Shown: in pieces, positions 8,281 through 17,694 of the stretch | Numbering within the stretch: position 1 is the stretch's first letter | How the letters are laid out: each line of letters opens with the position of its first letter | Assembly (NCBI RefSeq): GCF_004310285.1 | Contig: NZ_SISF01000029.1 | Coordinates: 39,412 to 103,411 of the forward strand | DNA length: 64,000 nt | DNA from: Agrobacterium cavarae | GTDB taxonomy: Bacteria > Pseudomonadota > Alphaproteobacteria > Rhizobiales > Rhizobiaceae | Direction: 5' to 3' | Program-made: the position numbers and the translations under genes | Notes under the pieces: generated by a model | Told to the model about the DNA's origin: nothing | Databases searched by the model: none | The model's input: only the letters and a program-made list of their open reading frames with translations

Positions 8281-9660
8281 ATGAAAAATCCGGTCGCACT
8301 CAATCGTCTTTCCGAGAACACGACCTTCCGTCGAGGCGATGTTTTTGTCCTTTTTGGCGAACTGTTCGGTCGCGGCTATGCGACCGGCCTGCTTGACGAA
8401 GCCAAGCGGGCGGGCATGGAGATTGTCGGGATCACGGTCGGGCGGCGCGACGAACACGGCGCGTTGCGGCCCCTGAACGCAGAAGAACTGTCTGCTGCCG
8501 AGGCCCAGCTGGGCGGCAGGATCATCAACATCCCTCTGATGGCCGGCTTCGATCTGGATGCTCCGGCGGGCGGCCCGACCCCGACCGATCTTCTCGCTGA
8601 CATGACGCTTGAGAGCTGGGAGCACGACAAACTCGATTGGGACTATATCGCGCAATGCCGCGATATTGCCACGGCGCGGTTTACCGAGGCGCTTTCACAG
8701 GTCATGTCCGTTCTGGACGGAATGATCGCCGATGGTCGCAACGTGTTCTTCGCCCACACGATGGCAGGCGGCATTCCGAAGGCGAAGGTATTCCTCGTCG
8801 TTGCCAATCGCATCTACAAGGGGACCGGGTCCCGCCACATGTCATCGCAGAGGCTGATCGAAAGTGACCTGGGGAAACTCATTCTGCAGAATTTCGATGA
8901 GGTTTCCGCAAACACGTTCCGCCATCTGATCGATTTCAGCGCGGCGATCCGTGAGCGGGTTGAAGCCTCCGGCGGCCAGGTCCGATATACGGCCTATGGT
9001 TACCACGGATCAGCGGTTCTGATTGATGGCAACTACCGTTGGCAGACCTACACCAACTACACCCAGGGTTATGCGAAAATGCGCCTGGAAGGCATTGCGC
9101 AGGAAGCGTGGGCGGCGGGAATAAAAGCGACCGTCTATAACTGCCCCGAAATCCGGACCAATTCGTCTGATGTCTTCACCGGCATTGAGCTTCCACTGAT
9201 ACCACTGCTGCTGGCTTTGAAGAAAGAGAATGGTGGGACGTGGGCTGATGAACAGTGGCGGGCTTGCGAGCAGCTTCTGGATGACGGCCTGACGATGGAC
9301 GATGTTTTCCAGAAGATCCATGCAATGCAGGAAAGCGAAGTCATGCGTCCCTTCTACGACTTCTCAGCGTGGCCCATGCCAAACAGCCAGGCACAGGCGG
9401 ATTTGACCATCGGCACCTCCAATGAGATCACCCGGATGCATCGTGATAGCAAGGTGATGATGAGCGACCTCCTGAGCGCTCTTGTCGTGAAATCAACCGG
9501 TCAGTTGATTTTCGGCGAGGCGTCTGAACCGTCCGGTCCGGTGCTGTGGCTCAACCATGACATCGTCGCTCGTCGGCTTAACGCTTCGCATGCGCGTCCT
9601 GCCTCGTTTGAGCCGGTCACGGTTGGGGTATCGGATGCCTCCCATCTTGAGGTGGCCTGA
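8281..9660 (+). CDS. FabMG-family enoyl-ACP reductase-like protein
   Basis: A 459-residue soluble protein that I recognise as a member of the FabMG family, named as an enoyl-ACP reductase group in some alpha- and betaproteobacteria. The N-terminus (about 19-60) reads as a Rossmann-like beta-alpha-beta segment (FVLFGELFGRGYATGL ... GMEIVGITVGRR). No Tyr-x-x-x-Lys SDR signature could be fixed. It stands alone, with no fatty-acid synthesis gene next to it. The family name comes from memory and the catalytic role in this copy is inferred; a role in lipid synthesis would fit the downstream SbmA/BacA-like transporter, but nothing links them directly. Confidence 0.6.
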   Translation: MKNPVALNRLSENTTFRRGDVFVLFGELFGRGYATGLLDEAKRAGMEIVGITVGRRDEHGALRPLNAEELSAAEAQLGGRIINIPLMAGFDLDAPAGGPTPTDLLADMTLESWEHDKLDWDYIAQCRDIATARFTEALSQVMSVLDGMIADGRNVFFAHTMAGGIPKAKVFLVVANRIYKGTGSRHMSSQRLIESDLGKLILQNFDEVSANTFRHLIDFSAAIRERVEASGGQVRYTAYGYHGSAVLIDGNYRWQTYTNYTQGYAKMRLEGIAQEAWAAGIKATVYNCPEIRTNSSDVFTGIELPLIPLLLALKKENGGTWADEQWRACEQLLDDGLTMDDVFQKIHAMQESEVMRPFYDFSAWPMPNSQAQADLTIGTSNEITRMHRDSKVMMSDLLSALVVKSTGQLIFGEASEPSGPVLWLNHDIVARRLNASHARPASFEPVTVGVSDASHLEVA

Positions 9661-10025
9661 GGCCCAGGTTTGCGCTTGGGAAGGGTCTGCTTCCGTCCGT
9701 CGAGCTTTGAACCCGCCAGCCGGTATTCGCTTTGATTTTGGAGAGAACGCCGTTCTGGTTCTTTCCTGAAAAGTTCATCACGGCCTTGGCTCGATGCGTC
9801 AAGCGCTGAAAAGACTATCTGAGTGTCACAGCTTGGAATGTTGACAGTTGCGGCTGTGCACAAGATGAATTCTCCGGGTTCTCGGAGACGCGCTGACGCT
9901 GATGCGCACTTTCTAGTACTTCCGCGACCTCCTTCTCCTTCGGTCACTGCAACTATCCTTGAGTTTATTTTCGCGCCCCTTCACTAAGTCGTGAAACCTT
10001 TCCGATCACTGGCCGTTCAGCGCCC
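9661..10025. other. intergenic region, nothing recognised
   Basis: A 365-base gap between two rightward genes. I see no supported gene, repeat or terminator. Small frames on both strands here lack Shine-Dalgarno sites. Confidence 0.5.
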
Positions 10026-11975
10026 ATGAAAAACAATGACGTAGAACCTAAACCGGTGGCTGGCGCCGACGAAACTGCCTCCGAAGTCAAATCCTCTCCA
10101 GATGTTCAGGATGATGTTGAAGAACTTCCCCCGGAAGAGGTGGAACCTGCTGCGGGCTTGACACCGGAAGAGGCTGAGGAAGCACGGCGCAAATATCTTC
10201 TGAAACGCTTCTGGATCAGCGCGCGCGGCTTTTGGAGCCGCCGGGGCGACAAGCTGGCATGGCCGTTCACGATTGGCCTGCTGGCGATGATCGGTATCAA
10301 TGTCGCCATACAATACGGGGTCAACGTCTGGAACCGCGGGATTTTCGACGCGATCGAAAAACGGGATGCGTCGACTGTCTATTCCCTCGCGTCGATATTT
10401 CCATTTCTAGTTCTAGGAAGCGTCTTCATTGTCACCTCGCAGGTCTATGTACGAATGCGCATTCAGCGGCGCTGGCGCTCCTGGTTGACCAAGATAATGG
10501 TGGGCAGATGGATTGCTAATGGCCGCTACTACCAGCTGAACCTGATCGATGGCGACCACAAGAACCCGGAAGCGAGGCTCTCGGAGGATATGCGCATTGC
10601 CACTGAAGCGCCGGTCGATTTCGTCTCCGGCGTCATCGCGGCCTTCGTATCCGCTTCCACCTTCATCGTTGTTCTGTGGACCATTGGTGGAGCGCTGACA
10701 CTGTCGATTGGCGGCACCTGGGTCACCATTCCCGGCTTCCTCGTGATCGCGGCCATCATTTACGCGGCAGTCACCTCAACGTCCATCGCGTTCATTGCGC
10801 GAAACTTCGTGAAGGTCTCCGAAGTCAAAAACCAGGTGGAAGCGGAGTATCGCTACACGCTGACGCGCGTCAGGGAAAATGGCGAGAGCATCGCTTTGCT
10901 TGGCGGGGAAGAGGAGGAGCGTAGCGATCTCGATAAAAGGTTCGGCAATGTTCGGCGGCAATGGCGGCTCATGGCGCAGCAATATATGCGCACCACCGTC
11001 GTCTCTAACGGCTCGGTGCTGATTGCGCCCGTCGTGCCACTTCTGCTCTGTGCACCGAAGTTTCTTGATGGCAGCATGTCGCTCGGCGAGGTCATGCAGG
11101 CGGCATCTGCTTTCACCATCGTTCAGTCCGCCTTTGGCTGGCTGGTCGACAACTATCCGCGGCTTGCCGACTGGAACGCCTGCGCGCGGCGCGTCGCCTC
11201 CCTGATGATGTCGCTTGATGGTCTTGAGCGCGCGGAGAGAAGCGAGACTTTCGGACGCATCATTCGCGGCGAGACCGAAGGTGACACCATGCTTAGCCTC
11301 AAGGATGTGTCCGTATCTCTCGGTGATGGAACAGCCGTCGTGAAAGAGACGGATGTCGAAATCGGAGCGGGTGAAAGAGTGCTGGTATCGGGAGAATCCG
11401 GATCGGGCAAAAGCACGCTGATACGTGCCATTTCCGGCCTCTGGCCCTGGGGCGGGGGCAGCGTGAATTTTCGCGCAGACAGCCAGTTGTTCATGCTGCC
11501 GCAGCGGCCATACATCCCAGCTGGCACGCTTCGCCGCGCGGTGTCTTATCCTCAACCCGCTGAAAGCTGGACGGCGGAAGAGATCGGCGCTGCTCTCGAC
11601 AAGGTCGGTCTCGGTCAACTCAAGGACAAGATCGAGGACGAGGCGCCCTGGGATCAGACATTGTCCGGCGGTGAAAAACAACGGCTCACCTTTGCACGCT
11701 TGCTGCTTAACGCTCCCGATATCATCGTCATGGATGAGGCGACCGCAGCGCTGGACGAAAAAAGCCAGGACAAAATGATGCAGACAGTGATTGATGAGCT
11801 ACCCGACGCCACCATCATCAGCGTGGCGCATCGTGCCGAGCTGGAAGCATTTCACAGCCGCAAGATTACATTGGAGCGGCGGGAAGGTGGCGCAAAGCTG
11901 GTTAGCGATATCGAGCTTATCCCGCGTAAATCGAGGAGAGGCTCTGTGCTTCGGCGAATAGTGAAGCGGAAGTGA
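10026..11975 (+). CDS. ABC transporter, SbmA/BacA-like membrane domain fused to ATPase (YddA type)
   Basis: A 649-residue half-transporter. Residues 1-75 are acidic and cytoplasmic, then an SbmA/BacA-type membrane domain runs to about 400, followed by an ABC ATPase. Walker A is at 456-464 (GESGSGKST), signature LSGGEKQRL at 546, and Walker B IIVMDEATAALDE from 566. Relatives (YddA, BclA of bradyrhizobia, ABCD proteins) move peptides or very-long-chain fatty acyl groups. BacA/BclA proteins matter for peptide tolerance in rhizobial symbiosis, so a peptide uptake role is possible but not shown here. The gene appears to be monocistronic. Confidence 0.85.
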   Translation: MKNNDVEPKPVAGADETASEVKSSPDVQDDVEELPPEEVEPAAGLTPEEAEEARRKYLLKRFWISARGFWSRRGDKLAWPFTIGLLAMIGINVAIQYGVNVWNRGIFDAIEKRDASTVYSLASIFPFLVLGSVFIVTSQVYVRMRIQRRWRSWLTKIMVGRWIANGRYYQLNLIDGDHKNPEARLSEDMRIATEAPVDFVSGVIAAFVSASTFIVVLWTIGGALTLSIGGTWVTIPGFLVIAAIIYAAVTSTSIAFIARNFVKVSEVKNQVEAEYRYTLTRVRENGESIALLGGEEEERSDLDKRFGNVRRQWRLMAQQYMRTTVVSNGSVLIAPVVPLLLCAPKFLDGSMSLGEVMQAASAFTIVQSAFGWLVDNYPRLADWNACARRVASLMMSLDGLERAERSETFGRIIRGETEGDTMLSLKDVSVSLGDGTAVVKETDVEIGAGERVLVSGESGSGKSTLIRAISGLWPWGGGSVNFRADSQLFMLPQRPYIPAGTLRRAVSYPQPAESWTAEEIGAALDKVGLGQLKDKIEDEAPWDQTLSGGEKQRLTFARLLLNAPDIIVMDEATAALDEKSQDKMMQTVIDELPDATIISVAHRAELEAFHSRKITLERREGGAKLVSDIELIPRKSRRGSVLRRIVKRK

Positions 11976-11982
11976 TCATCGC

Positions 11983-12411
11983 TTATTGTTCCAAGCCGGA
12001 TATGACCGAAAGCGTCTCGCGATCGTGCGCGCCGTTGTAAAATTGCCGGAGAGCAGTTTGAAACAACGCGTTTTGATCGGTGACTGCGGCAAACAAGGTC
12101 ATGCTGGACCGAAATTTAAGATCATCCGGCGATCCGAGAATGTCATGGGCGGTCAAGTTAGAATGGTCCAGCATGGCGCGCGTACACTCTTCGAGACGCG
12201 GTCCGAGAACGGGATGCGCCAAATATGCCTCTGCTTCCGGACGGCCTGAAATTGCGTAAAAGCGCGCGGTGTCAGAACGGCCAAGGCCTTGGATCTGCGG
12301 GAAGATAAACCACATCCAATGGGACTGCTTCCTGCCGTCGAACAATTCGTTCAGTGCCCTGTCATACGTATTTTGCTGCGCCTTCACGAAGCGCTCAAGA
12401 TCGAAAGACAT
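11983..12411 (-). CDS. DUF1810 family protein
   Basis: A 142-residue soluble protein of the DUF1810 family. Diagnostic stretches are FVKAQQNTYDRALNEL at the N-terminus and SHWMWFIFPQIQGLGRS (about 30-46), then the conserved YLAHPVLGPRL segment. No biochemical role is established that I know of. It ends seven bases from the end of the convergent ABC gene and does not appear to share an operon. Confidence 0.88.
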   Translation of the reverse strand: MSFDLERFVKAQQNTYDRALNELFDGRKQSHWMWFIFPQIQGLGRSDTARFYAISGRPEAEAYLAHPVLGPRLEECTRAMLDHSNLTAHDILGSPDDLKFRSSMTLFAAVTDQNALFQTALRQFYNGAHDRETLSVISGLEQ

Positions 12412-12516
12412 CGCTCAGCTTTCCAGTGTGGCGAGGTTTTGCCGATTGACCTTTACGAATCGCGGCGTCCGCCTAACGAAATGTGTCGCGAAGCGGTACA
12501 CCGCATCCTCATTTCT

Positions 12517-12948
12517 TCATTTACGCTTGCGCCGCAATTCTTCTGGCTCCACACCGAAATGATCGATGATGATCTGCACGTTGCGGCGATGCGATTTGAA
12601 GTAAACATCGAAAAGATCGCCGAAGAGCGGCACGCTGCCGACGACGGAATCCATCGCCACATTGCCAATCATCTTTGCGAGTTTTTCCCTCGGAAGGCCC
12701 ATGCGACGCGCTTCATTGACGATATAGAGCCCAACAAGAGCGCCAGCCCCGTCACCAAGGACCGGAACGAGGCCAAGCACGGAGTCGGCACCGAAGCGCA
12801 GGCGCGTGCCAGGGATGCCGACTGCCGTATCCATCAGGCGTGATATGCCCGACAGCCTGCGGATTTTCTGCATACGCTGTTCGAAGTCAGGCGTAGCGCT
12901 CGAAGCATTCGCACCAAAACCACCCGCATTCCAAGCTCGTGCTGCCAT
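12517..12948 (-). CDS. DUF4112 family membrane-associated protein
   Basis: A 143-residue protein of the DUF4112 family, with the typical RLSGISRLMDTAVGIPGT segment, a glycine-rich hydrophobic stretch (about 59-75) and the VGSVPLFGDLFDVYFKS segment near residues 106-122. Function unknown. I chose the ATG at 12948 because a perfect GGAGG lies about 6 bases upstream; the 24 extra residues in the longer frame look non-coding. A 19-codon frame with an equally strong ribosome site lies about 80 bases upstream on the same strand. Confidence 0.82.
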   Translation of the reverse strand: MAARAWNAGGFGANASSATPDFEQRMQKIRRLSGISRLMDTAVGIPGTRLRFGADSVLGLVPVLGDGAGALVGLYIVNEARRMGLPREKLAKMIGNVAMDSVVGSVPLFGDLFDVYFKSHRRNVQIIIDHFGVEPEELRRKRK

Positions 12949-13024
12949 AGTAACCTCCAAAACCGGTAAACCCGGCAAGAGAGAAATGGGGAAGTGGTGC
13001 CGAATTTCAAGTCGAGGCACCCCC

Positions 13025-13084
13025 CTACCTCTCCAAGCCCTCGAAGGGCATCTCTATTAGGTCGTTCGGGTCGACGTTGGTCAC
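13025..13084 (-). CDS. possible 19-residue leader peptide
   Basis: A very short GTG-started frame (product about VTNVDPNDLIEMPFEGLER) with AGGAGG six bases upstream, the best ribosome site in the neighbourhood. It ends about 77 bases before the DUF4112 start. It could be a leader peptide, a real microprotein or chance. No attenuator hairpin was recognised between it and the gene. Confidence 0.3.
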   Translation of the reverse strand: MTNVDPNDLIEMPFEGLER

Positions 13085-13233
13085 GTGTCACCTCCTGTTC
13101 AGCACGCAAAAGCACGTATGAACCCATAGCCAACGCCGCCTAGGTCAATAGCTTCAGTCTGGCAATGGTGGCCTGATTGTCCGCTCATCGATCCGAAACG
13201 CGTATCGTGACGGCAACTATACGCTTACTCCGT

Positions 13234-13629
13234 TCACTCCGAGATTCGCCGGTACAGGACCATGCCTCCGTGATGAAGCGTGTCCCTGTCGACAAAGGTG
13301 CCATCGGCTGTGAACCCAGTATCGTCCCAGTAGTCGATATGATCGCCGTTGACTTCATGACGACCCTGATAAGCGCTTTGGCGGTTGCCGCGTGCCTCGT
13401 CGTAGCGACCGTTGGGCAGAAGTTTGTGACGGATTGCGCCGTCAGCGGTGACCCACATGCCAACATAAGGATGGTCCTGTGGCCGGGTCTGGCCAATCTC
13501 GGATTGTCGCATTGCTTCTGCCTTCTGATGTTCTGCCGCTAGAATTGGCGAGGATTGGATGATGATAAGCAAGAGAGCCATCAGGATACGCCCCTGATGG
13601 CGCTTGCGCGGAGTTTGGGACGTCGTCAT
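13234..13629 (-). CDS. Atu4866-family secreted protein
   Basis: A 131-residue protein with an N-terminal signal peptide (about 1-32, ending near LAA) and an Atu4866 domain, a small beta-rich fold first defined from Agrobacterium. Conserved runs include HPYVGMWVTADG, LLPNGRYDEARG and HIDYWDDTGFTADGTF. Function is unknown. Its ATG overlaps the TGA of the upstream SDR gene by one base (TGATG), so the two are probably co-translated. The divergent LysR gene may control both. Confidence 0.88.
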   Translation of the reverse strand: MTTSQTPRKRHQGRILMALLLIIIQSSPILAAEHQKAEAMRQSEIGQTRPQDHPYVGMWVTADGAIRHKLLPNGRYDEARGNRQSAYQGRHEVNGDHIDYWDDTGFTADGTFVDRDTLHHGGMVLYRRISE

Positions 13630-14351
13630 CAGATTGTCGTGCGTACGGGGCGAACGACGATCTCGTTGACGTCCACATCGTCCGGTTGTTCGATAGCAAA
13701 ACGAACGGCGCGACCGATGGCGTCGGGCTTGAGCGCGATGGCGCGGTAAGTCGCCATGGCTTCTGCTGCGACAGGATCTGTGATGGTGCTCGCAAGATCG
13801 CTCTCGACGACCCCTGGGTGGATGCAGGTCACACGGAGCTTTTCGTTCTCCTGGCGAAGGCCCTCAGAGATCGCCCGCACAGCGTATTTTGTTGCACAGT
13901 AAACCGCGGCTGTTGGCACGACCTGAAGGGCACCGATCGACGCGATATTGATGATGTGGCCGGAGCCGCGCTCGTTCATATGCGGAAGCACCGCAGCGAT
14001 GCCATAGAGGACGCCCTTGATGTTGACGTCGATCATCTGCTCCCATTCGTCGATCTTGAGCGATGCCATGGGTGACAGTGGCATCACGCCGGCATTGTTA
14101 ACGATCACATCGACGCGGCCGAATTCCCTTTGGGCTTTCTCAACGAAGGCAGTAACACTTCCAAGGTTCGTGACGTCGAGTTGGCAGGTCTTGACCTTTC
14201 CGCCAGCCGAACGAAGCTCGTCTGCGACAGCTTCGAGGCGATCGGTGCGTCTTGCCCCGAGCATTACCCTATTACCGGCCTCTGCCAATTCGCGGGCGAT
14301 GCCGACTCCGATGCCGCTGGATGCGCCAGTGATGAGAACAACTTTTTCCAT
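13629..14351 (-). CDS. SDR-family NAD(P)-dependent oxidoreductase
   Basis: A 240-residue classical short-chain dehydrogenase. The cofactor motif TGASSGIG (about 8-15), NNAG, catalytic Ser in NIASIG and the YCATK pair (Tyr-x-x-x-Lys) are all present. The ATG at 14351 has an AGGAGA site about 7 bases before it; the longer frame adds 13 basic residues that look spurious. It is the first gene of an operon with the Atu4866-family gene and is divergent from a LysR regulator. Substrate unknown. Confidence 0.88.
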   Translation of the reverse strand: MEKVVLITGASSGIGVGIARELAEAGNRVMLGARRTDRLEAVADELRSAGGKVKTCQLDVTNLGSVTAFVEKAQREFGRVDVIVNNAGVMPLSPMASLKIDEWEQMIDVNIKGVLYGIAAVLPHMNERGSGHIINIASIGALQVVPTAAVYCATKYAVRAISEGLRQENEKLRVTCIHPGVVESDLASTITDPVAAEAMATYRAIALKPDAIGRAVRFAIEQPDDVDVNEIVVRPVRTTI

Positions 14352-14458
14352 GACTTTCTCCTGTTGCTTTCGCTTTTGTCGATGCGTCAAAGATACGCAC
14401 GGCGTATTGTCGTGATAAGCTGGAGAAATATGACCTTAAAGGTAAGCGGAGCTAACCA

Positions 14459-15361
14459 ATGCAATCGGACTTTAATGCACTCGCTGTCTTTGCTCTTGTC
14501 GCACAGGAGAAGAGCTTCAGAGCTGCAGCAGATCGTCTGGGCGTGACGCGTTCAGCAGTGAGCCAGACCATTCGCAAGCTTGAAGAAGCGCTCGGCATCG
14601 CTCTGGTCAGCCGCACGACGCGCAGCGTTGCCCTAACCGAAGCCGGTGCGCGGCTCTATTTCGACGCACAGCCAGCACTGATCGAGATGCAAGCTGCGTG
14701 GGAGGCAGCCGCCAATCTTACCGGCCATCCGCAAGGGCGATTGACGCTTGCCGTATCATCAATTGCCGAGAGCTTTCTTTCCGGTCCCATGCTCGCGTCC
14801 TTTTTGGACGCCAATCCTGATGTGAAACTTCATGTGACCGTCACGGACGATGAGTTCGATATCGTCGCGCATGGATACGATGCCGGCGTAAGATTGGGGG
14901 AAGTGATTGCTCAGGACATGATCGCAGTGCCGGTGTCGGCTGAGCAGCGCCAAATTGCTGTCGCCTCGCCAGCGTATCTCAAAAAGTACGGGATACCTTC
15001 GCATCCAAGCGAGCTTGCAAACCGCCGCTGCATCGGCTGGCAGATATCGGCGCATGTCGCACCGTACCGATGGGAATTTGCGGAGAATGGCCGGGAATTT
15101 TTTGTGACTGTGGCCGACACTGTCACGACGACAGACATGGGGCTGATGATCAAGCTGGCCGTTGCGGGAGCAGGGATCAGCTTTGGAATGGAAGAGAGCT
15201 TCAAACCGGCGATAGCGCGCGGTGAACTCGTGCCAGTGCTGGAAGAATTCTGTCCGCACTTTCCCGGTTTTTATCTCTATTATCCCAGCCGCCGCAATAT
15301 GGCGCCGAAGCTCCGAGCACTGGTGGACCACCTGCAAGATTATCGGAAGCAAGCCCTATAA
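14459..15361 (+). CDS. LysR-family transcriptional regulator
   Basis: A 300-residue LysR protein. The helix-turn-helix lies at about 10-65 (AADRLGVTRSAVSQTIRKLE), with an effector-binding domain from about residue 90. It belongs to the subgroup often placed beside SDR or aldo-keto reductase genes and probably controls the divergent SDR/Atu4866 operon from the 107-base gap between them. Confidence 0.88.
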   Translation: MQSDFNALAVFALVAQEKSFRAAADRLGVTRSAVSQTIRKLEEALGIALVSRTTRSVALTEAGARLYFDAQPALIEMQAAWEAAANLTGHPQGRLTLAVSSIAESFLSGPMLASFLDANPDVKLHVTVTDDEFDIVAHGYDAGVRLGEVIAQDMIAVPVSAEQRQIAVASPAYLKKYGIPSHPSELANRRCIGWQISAHVAPYRWEFAENGREFFVTVADTVTTTDMGLMIKLAVAGAGISFGMEESFKPAIARGELVPVLEEFCPHFPGFYLYYPSRRNMAPKLRALVDHLQDYRKQAL

Positions 15362-15516
15362 CGCTGCTATCGGTATCGGCTGAGGGTCGAAATGTTTCGA
15401 TTGCGCATCGTCCTTGGGGATGGACGCCGGCACCGCCGCGACAGCAGCCTAGCGTTTCGCACTGGGCAAAAGAGATTGGCTGTGTAACCTGAAATCTTGT
15501 CGGATAGGGGGAAGCA

Positions 15517-16071
15517 ATGAGCAACACGAAGCCGGATATCGAGACGATCGCATCCAAGGTGGTTTATGAGAACCGCTGGATGAAGGTGAAGGAAGATAAG
15601 ATCCGCCGACTGGATGGTAGTGTCGGAATCTATGGTTTCGTTGACAAGCCCGACTTTGCGGTCATCATCCCTTTCGACGGAGAACGTCTCTATCTCGTTC
15701 AGCAGTATCGGTATCCCGTCGGTCAGCGACAATGGGAATTGCCGCAGGGATCCTGGGAAGACGTTCTTGATGCTCATCCAGAAGAGCTTGCCCGCGGTGA
15801 ACTTGTTGAGGAGACAGGGTTGACTGCAGATCACGTCGAACAAATAGGACAACTCTTTCCCCTCTACGGCACGACGAACCAATCGTATCGAATTTTCTTC
15901 GCCACCGGCTTGTCGCAAGGACCGTCCCAGCTCTCGACTGAGGAGCAGGATTTGATTGTCGGATCATTCTCCGTCGATCAGGTCGAAGCGATGGTCCTTT
16001 CTGGGGAATTGCGGGATGCCGGAACGGTCGCCGCCTTATCGATTGCGAAGCTGCGGGGATTGATCGGTTAG
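15517..16071 (+). CDS. Nudix hydrolase
   Basis: A 184-residue Nudix enzyme, close in layout to ADP-ribose pyrophosphatases. The catalytic helix is present as ARGELVEETGL (about 91-101), preceded by WELPQGSWED. The Nudix box is atypical: the usual Arg before Glu is Gly, and the glycine-to-glutamate spacing is longer, although the metal-binding EExG core is intact. I recall a subfamily with the same LARGEL pattern, so this is probably normal for the group. A GGGGGA site lies before the ATG. The gene stands alone; nucleotide-sugar or ADP-ribose substrates are only inferred. Confidence 0.85.
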   Translation: MSNTKPDIETIASKVVYENRWMKVKEDKIRRLDGSVGIYGFVDKPDFAVIIPFDGERLYLVQQYRYPVGQRQWELPQGSWEDVLDAHPEELARGELVEETGLTADHVEQIGQLFPLYGTTNQSYRIFFATGLSQGPSQLSTEEQDLIVGSFSVDQVEAMVLSGELRDAGTVAALSIAKLRGLIG

Positions 16072-16220
16072 AGGCGCCAGAAATGCGCTTGCTGACACTC
16101 AAACGCGATCGTAGCCATCCCGGACTCATCCAGCGAGTCTGCTCATCGGACGAGCATCCTTCGCCGGCAAGTATCCTTCCTGCAGCCGATAGCGTTTTCA
16201 AAATGACCCTCGCTTGCAAA

Positions 16221-17424
16221 TCAAGCGACAGTCGGTCGTCGTTTCTCGAGGATCACAAGGCCGAAGATGCCGGCAAGGGCCATGGCGACACCGAGCCATG
16301 CCGTGCCGGAGTAACCGAAAAGATGTGCTCCTGTACCGAAGACGATCGCCGTCAAGCCGTTTCCGAGGAAGGAATTGATGGGGTTGAAGGAGGTTCCAAG
16401 GCCTGGTCTTCCTGGAAAGAGATCCTGAAAATAGGTGAGCGGCATGGAGAGCAGGGCAGCGGCGCCGGCCGCTGCCGGAATGGTCAGGGCATAGAGGTGC
16501 CAGGGAGAGGTTGCCAAAGTCAGCGTGGCCATGAACGCGGCATAGAGCAGGCCGCCTATCGCCAGAATGACGAGGATGTTCAGTCGCTTCAGCAGACTGG
16601 CCCAGATGAGCATGAAGGGTATCTCAAATAAGGCTATCAGCCCGGCGACGATACCGACATCTCCGGTCTTGCCGCCAAGGTCGGAGATGGATCAACGGCC
16701 AGACTGTGCTGGCAAGCCTGATTGTTCCGGTCAGCAGCGCCATGGAAACTGCGCGCGCCAACATCAACGGCGTGGCAAGCTCGCTGAGCGCAGAGAAGAA
16801 CCCTGCGCGCGATGTTCCAGCAGTCCGATCAGGCGCGGGTCTTGCGGGCAGAAATGCAGACGAGAACGATATGAGGAGAGCACAAAGCGCTGCCACGCCC
16901 CAAGCGCCCATCATGCTTGCGGAACTGGCAAACGCAAACCCCACGGCCGCCGGCATCACCACCCAGGCGGCGGATACGAAAGCCCGGACAGTGGCGTTGA
17001 TCGCGGCGCTGTCCCGGCTTGGGAGCCCGGCCGTTTCGGCGCGAACACTCACAAAAATGAGCGAGCTCACCGACTGGAAAAACGGGATAATGATTGCGGT
17101 TGCCGCAATGAATATTGGGATCGACGGGAAAAGAAAAATCGCCCCGTAACCGATGGCACCCATCACCGTCATCACCATGATGATTGTCCTCCGGTCGCCC
17201 ATCAGGTCGGAGAGAATTCCCAGCGAAACGCTGATCGTTACCGCACACAATGATGTCACGAAGACCAGAAGCGAGTAGGCTTGGTCGCTCATCCCTAATT
17301 CTTGGATTGCTGTAATCGAAAGATAGGGCAGTGTTGAGCCATAGGCGGAGCCCTGAAGGAAAATCATCAAGGTCAGAAGCAGCAATTGCGGATGGGCGCG
17401 GATGTTGCGCAAGGAGTGGAGCAC
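16221..17424 (-). pseudogene. frameshifted MFS transporter
   Basis: A major facilitator superfamily protein of the sugar-efflux/SET-like type, split into two frames. The first part (17424 to about 16687) encodes roughly eight membrane segments and the motif GILSDLMGDRRT of the A-loop. The second part, in another frame (to 16221), encodes the last membrane segments. Around 16685 the frame of WPLI continues into an unrelated Arg-rich tail, while the neighbouring frame reads SDLGGKTGDVGIVAGLIALF, the expected continuation; one extra base explains this. The start is uncertain (GTG at 17424 taken; the frame is open up to 17619). It could be a real pseudogene or a single-base sequencing error. Confidence 0.75.
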
Positions 17425-17631
17425 AGGATCATTCTCTAAGACCGCGCACTTGCCAAGCAACGAAATGCACGGTGGGAAGGGTGTTTCCCAGCTTATGGAC
17501 ATTCCGCCAGCGATAACAAGCGATTTGATGGCCTCCCAGCCCATCCGCCGGAGCGTCGATATCATTTTCCGATAGATATCGCCGGGTCCAGGCGCGCGGC
17601 TTTGTTCCTTCCCATGCAAAAGATATATTTG

Positions 17632-17656
17632 GGAACTGGCTTACCGCCGTGTTGTT
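17632..17656 (+). promoter_or_regulatory. possible RpoE2/EcfG-type promoter
   Basis: GGAAC at 17632-17636 followed by N18 and TT at 17655-17656. This matches the general-stress consensus I recall for the Sinorhizobium RpoE2 sigma factor (GGAAC-N18/19-TT). It lies 38 bases before the start of the Gly-rich secreted protein gene. Confidence 0.35.
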
Positions 17657-17694
17657 GGACCGGGGCAACAACAACGACGCTTGGAGGAAAGCAG

